This document shows positions 62,452 to 64,000 of a stretch of DNA of 64,000 nucleotides, one piece after another. The position numbers were made by a program, and so were the translations under genes. The DNA is from Roseomonas sp. KE0001 (GTDB lineage Bacteria; Pseudomonadota; Alphaproteobacteria; Acetobacterales; Acetobacteraceae), in the NCBI RefSeq assembly GCF_016107285.1, contig NZ_RCVQ01000002.1, positions 558,001 through 622,000 of the forward strand, given 5' to 3'. Each line of letters starts with the position of its first letter. Position 1 is the first letter of the stretch. The notes beneath the pieces were generated by a model. The model ran no database searches and was not told where the DNA came from. It was given only the letters and a program-made list of their open reading frames with translations.

Positions 62452-63933
62452 TCAGCGCAGCACGAAGGGGTTGGAGACACCCTCGGCGAGGTTGATCCAG
62501 ACCGTCTTGGTCTGCAGGTATTCCCGGATGGCGGCCTGGCCGCTCTCCCGCCCGATGCCGCTCTTCTTGTAGCCGCCGAACGGCGCCATGAAGCTGACCG
62601 CGCGGTAGGTGTTCACCCAGACCGTGCCCGCCTGCAGCTTGTCGGCCATCAGGAAGGCACGGCGCGTGCTGCCGGTCCAGACACCCGCGGCCAGGCCGTA
62701 GACGGTGTCATTGGCGATCTCGACGGCGTGGTCCTCATCCTCGAAGGGGATGATGGACAGCACCGGGCCGAAGACCTCCTCCCGCGCGATGCGCATGCTG
62801 TTGTCCACATCGGCGAAGATGGTGGGCTCGACGAACCAGCCCCTCGCCAGATCCGGGCGCGAGGGCCTGCCGCCGCCGAGCAGGCAGCGCGCGCCTTCCT
62901 GCCGGGCCATGTCGATATAGGACAGGACCTTGTCGCGCTGCGGGACGGTGGTGATGGGGCCGACCTGCGTGGTGTCCAGCATCGGGTCGCCCATCTGCGC
63001 CGTGCCGGCGAAGGCCGTGACCCTCTGCGCCACCTCCTCATAGACCGAGCGCTGCACCAGCAGGCGCGAGCCGGCGATGCAGGTCTGGCCGGAGGCCGCG
63101 AAGATGCCGGAAATCGCGCCCTTGACCGCGTCCTCCAGCCTGGCGTCATCGAAGATGATGTTCGGCGACTTGCCGCCCAACTCCAGCGTGACGTGCTTCA
63201 GCCCCTTGGCCGCCGAGGAATAGACCGCCGTTCCGGTCGCGTCGCCACCGGTGAAGGCGAGCTTGGCGACCAGCGGGTGCTCCGAGAGCGCGGTACCGAT
63301 CTCCGAGCCATAGCCGGTGACGGTGTTAACCACACCCGGCGGGAATCCCGCCTCCGCCACCAGCTCCATCAGCGCCAGCGTGGAGCAGGAGGTGAATTCG
63401 GAGGGCTTGATCACCACGGTGCAGCCGGCCGCCAGCGCCGGCGCCAGCTTCCAGGCCAGCAGCAGCAGCGGCGAATTCCAGGGCGTGATGGCGACCACGA
63501 CGCCAAGCGGCTCGGGCTTGGTGAAGGCGAACATCTCTGGCTTGTCCATGGGCAGCACGCTGCCCTCGATCTTGTCGGCCAGCCCGCCGAAGTAGTGGAA
63601 CCATTCCGGAATGTAGCGGAGCTGGCCCAGCATCTCGGCATAGAGCTTGCCGTTGTCACGGACCTCGATGGCGGCGAGCTTCTCCGCATCACGCAGGATG
63701 AGATCGCCGAAGCGCCGCAGCAGCTTGCCGCGCGCCGTCGCCGTCATCGCGGGCCAGGGGCCGCTGCTGAAGGCCTTGTGGGCCGCCGTCACCGCCTCGT
63801 CGGCATCGGCGGCCGTGCCGCGGGGAATCTCGGCCCAGGCCTCGCCGTCGAACGGGTTCAGGGACGCGATCCACTGGTCCCCACCGCGCGGCTGGCCGTT
63901 CACAGTGTTCCTGAAGCGCGTCACACCCTGCAT
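62452..63933 (-). CDS. Aldehyde dehydrogenase family protein
   Basis: This 493-residue NAD(P)-dependent enzyme oxidises an aldehyde to the carboxylate. It has the glycine-rich cofactor loop (FTGGDATGTAVYS), catalytic Glu in VTLELGGKSPNIIFDDA, nucleophilic Cys in SGQTCIAGSRLLV, and C-terminal EEVFGPVLSIIPF and SGIGRESGQAAIREYLQTK. Length is normal for class 2-like ALDHs. It is followed by the interrupted Bug receptor gene, so the two may have formed one catabolic unit. Substrate unknown. Confidence 0.93.
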   Translation of the reverse strand: MQGVTRFRNTVNGQPRGGDQWIASLNPFDGEAWAEIPRGTAADADEAVTAAHKAFSSGPWPAMTATARGKLLRRFGDLILRDAEKLAAIEVRDNGKLYAEMLGQLRYIPEWFHYFGGLADKIEGSVLPMDKPEMFAFTKPEPLGVVVAITPWNSPLLLLAWKLAPALAAGCTVVIKPSEFTSCSTLALMELVAEAGFPPGVVNTVTGYGSEIGTALSEHPLVAKLAFTGGDATGTAVYSSAAKGLKHVTLELGGKSPNIIFDDARLEDAVKGAISGIFAASGQTCIAGSRLLVQRSVYEEVAQRVTAFAGTAQMGDPMLDTTQVGPITTVPQRDKVLSYIDMARQEGARCLLGGGRPSRPDLARGWFVEPTIFADVDNSMRIAREEVFGPVLSIIPFEDEDHAVEIANDTVYGLAAGVWTGSTRRAFLMADKLQAGTVWVNTYRAVSFMAPFGGYKKSGIGRESGQAAIREYLQTKTVWINLAEGVSNPFVLR

Positions 63934-64000
63934 CCTTCTCTCTTTCCTGTCTCCGCCGCCGGACGCAATGCCCCTGTGGCCTCTGCTCGGACCCGCGGGT

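Noticed and set aside
1-64000. CRISPR arrays, insertion sequences, tRNA or rRNA genes, prophage
   Set aside because: I saw no regular repeat-spacer pattern, transposase motifs, tRNA cloverleaf or phage genes; reading by eye could miss a tRNA.

Overview
The window is very GC-rich and densely coded. Third codon positions are strongly GC-biased, so most large antisense ORFs are shadows. Gene content points to an alphaproteobacterium of the Acetobacteraceae/Roseomonas type: cytochrome bc1 operon, HWE-family kinase, three Bug-type solute receptors, an alphaproteobacterial LexA box, and lptF/lptG/lptD/surA/rsmA in one array. This placement is inferred from gene families; no rRNA or tRNA gene was seen in the window.

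Layout. 1-8339: a leftward catabolic operon (two tandem LLM flavin monooxygenases, then a peptide/nickel-type ABC importer running off the left edge) with a divergent IclR regulator and an imperfect inverted repeat between them. 8555-9982: a PACE efflux protein divergent from a LysR regulator. 10047-12500: a tyrosine-phosphatase-like protein and an MsbA-like exporter. 12608-15327: a cobalamin riboswitch, a 22-codon leader ORF and metE. 15382-20610: an MHS transporter, a DUF1269 protein, CCA-adding enzyme, a CsbD-like small protein and an atypical disulfide oxidoreductase. 20661-24251: a SulP transporter with a hairpin-rich leader, a Bug receptor and a PEP-mutase/isocitrate-lyase family enzyme. 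24273-31687: the leftward envelope array lptF-lptG-chorismate mutase-lptD-surA-rsmA. 31835-35517: rsmI, an LpoA-like lipoprotein and a PhoR-like kinase. 35539-37656: a DUF4130/radical SAM DNA-repair pair under an apparent LexA box. 37713-42541: hemF, the petABC cytochrome bc1 genes and mtnP. 42562-46202: an HWE kinase with a coupled single-domain response regulator. 46449-54181: a Bug receptor, lepA, a small lipoprotein, a GT4 glycosyltransferase, a second MsbA-like exporter and an unrecognised protein. 54440-60368: rpsD, a MATE transporter, a TspO-related protein and purL-bolA-grxD. 60369-64000: a gene-poor stretch with a perfect 18-bp palindrome, a small hypothetical gene, a Bug receptor broken by an amber codon, and an aldehyde dehydrogenase.

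Most notable: the GTTC-N7-GTTC LexA box placed in the loop of a terminator-like hairpin before the radical SAM/DUF4130 operon; an rsmA that appears to start with ATT; the coupled leader ORF between the B12 riboswitch and metE; a disulfide reductase with its redox cysteines but without the usual His-Glu pair; and recurrent hairpins that contain the stop codons of convergent gene pairs.
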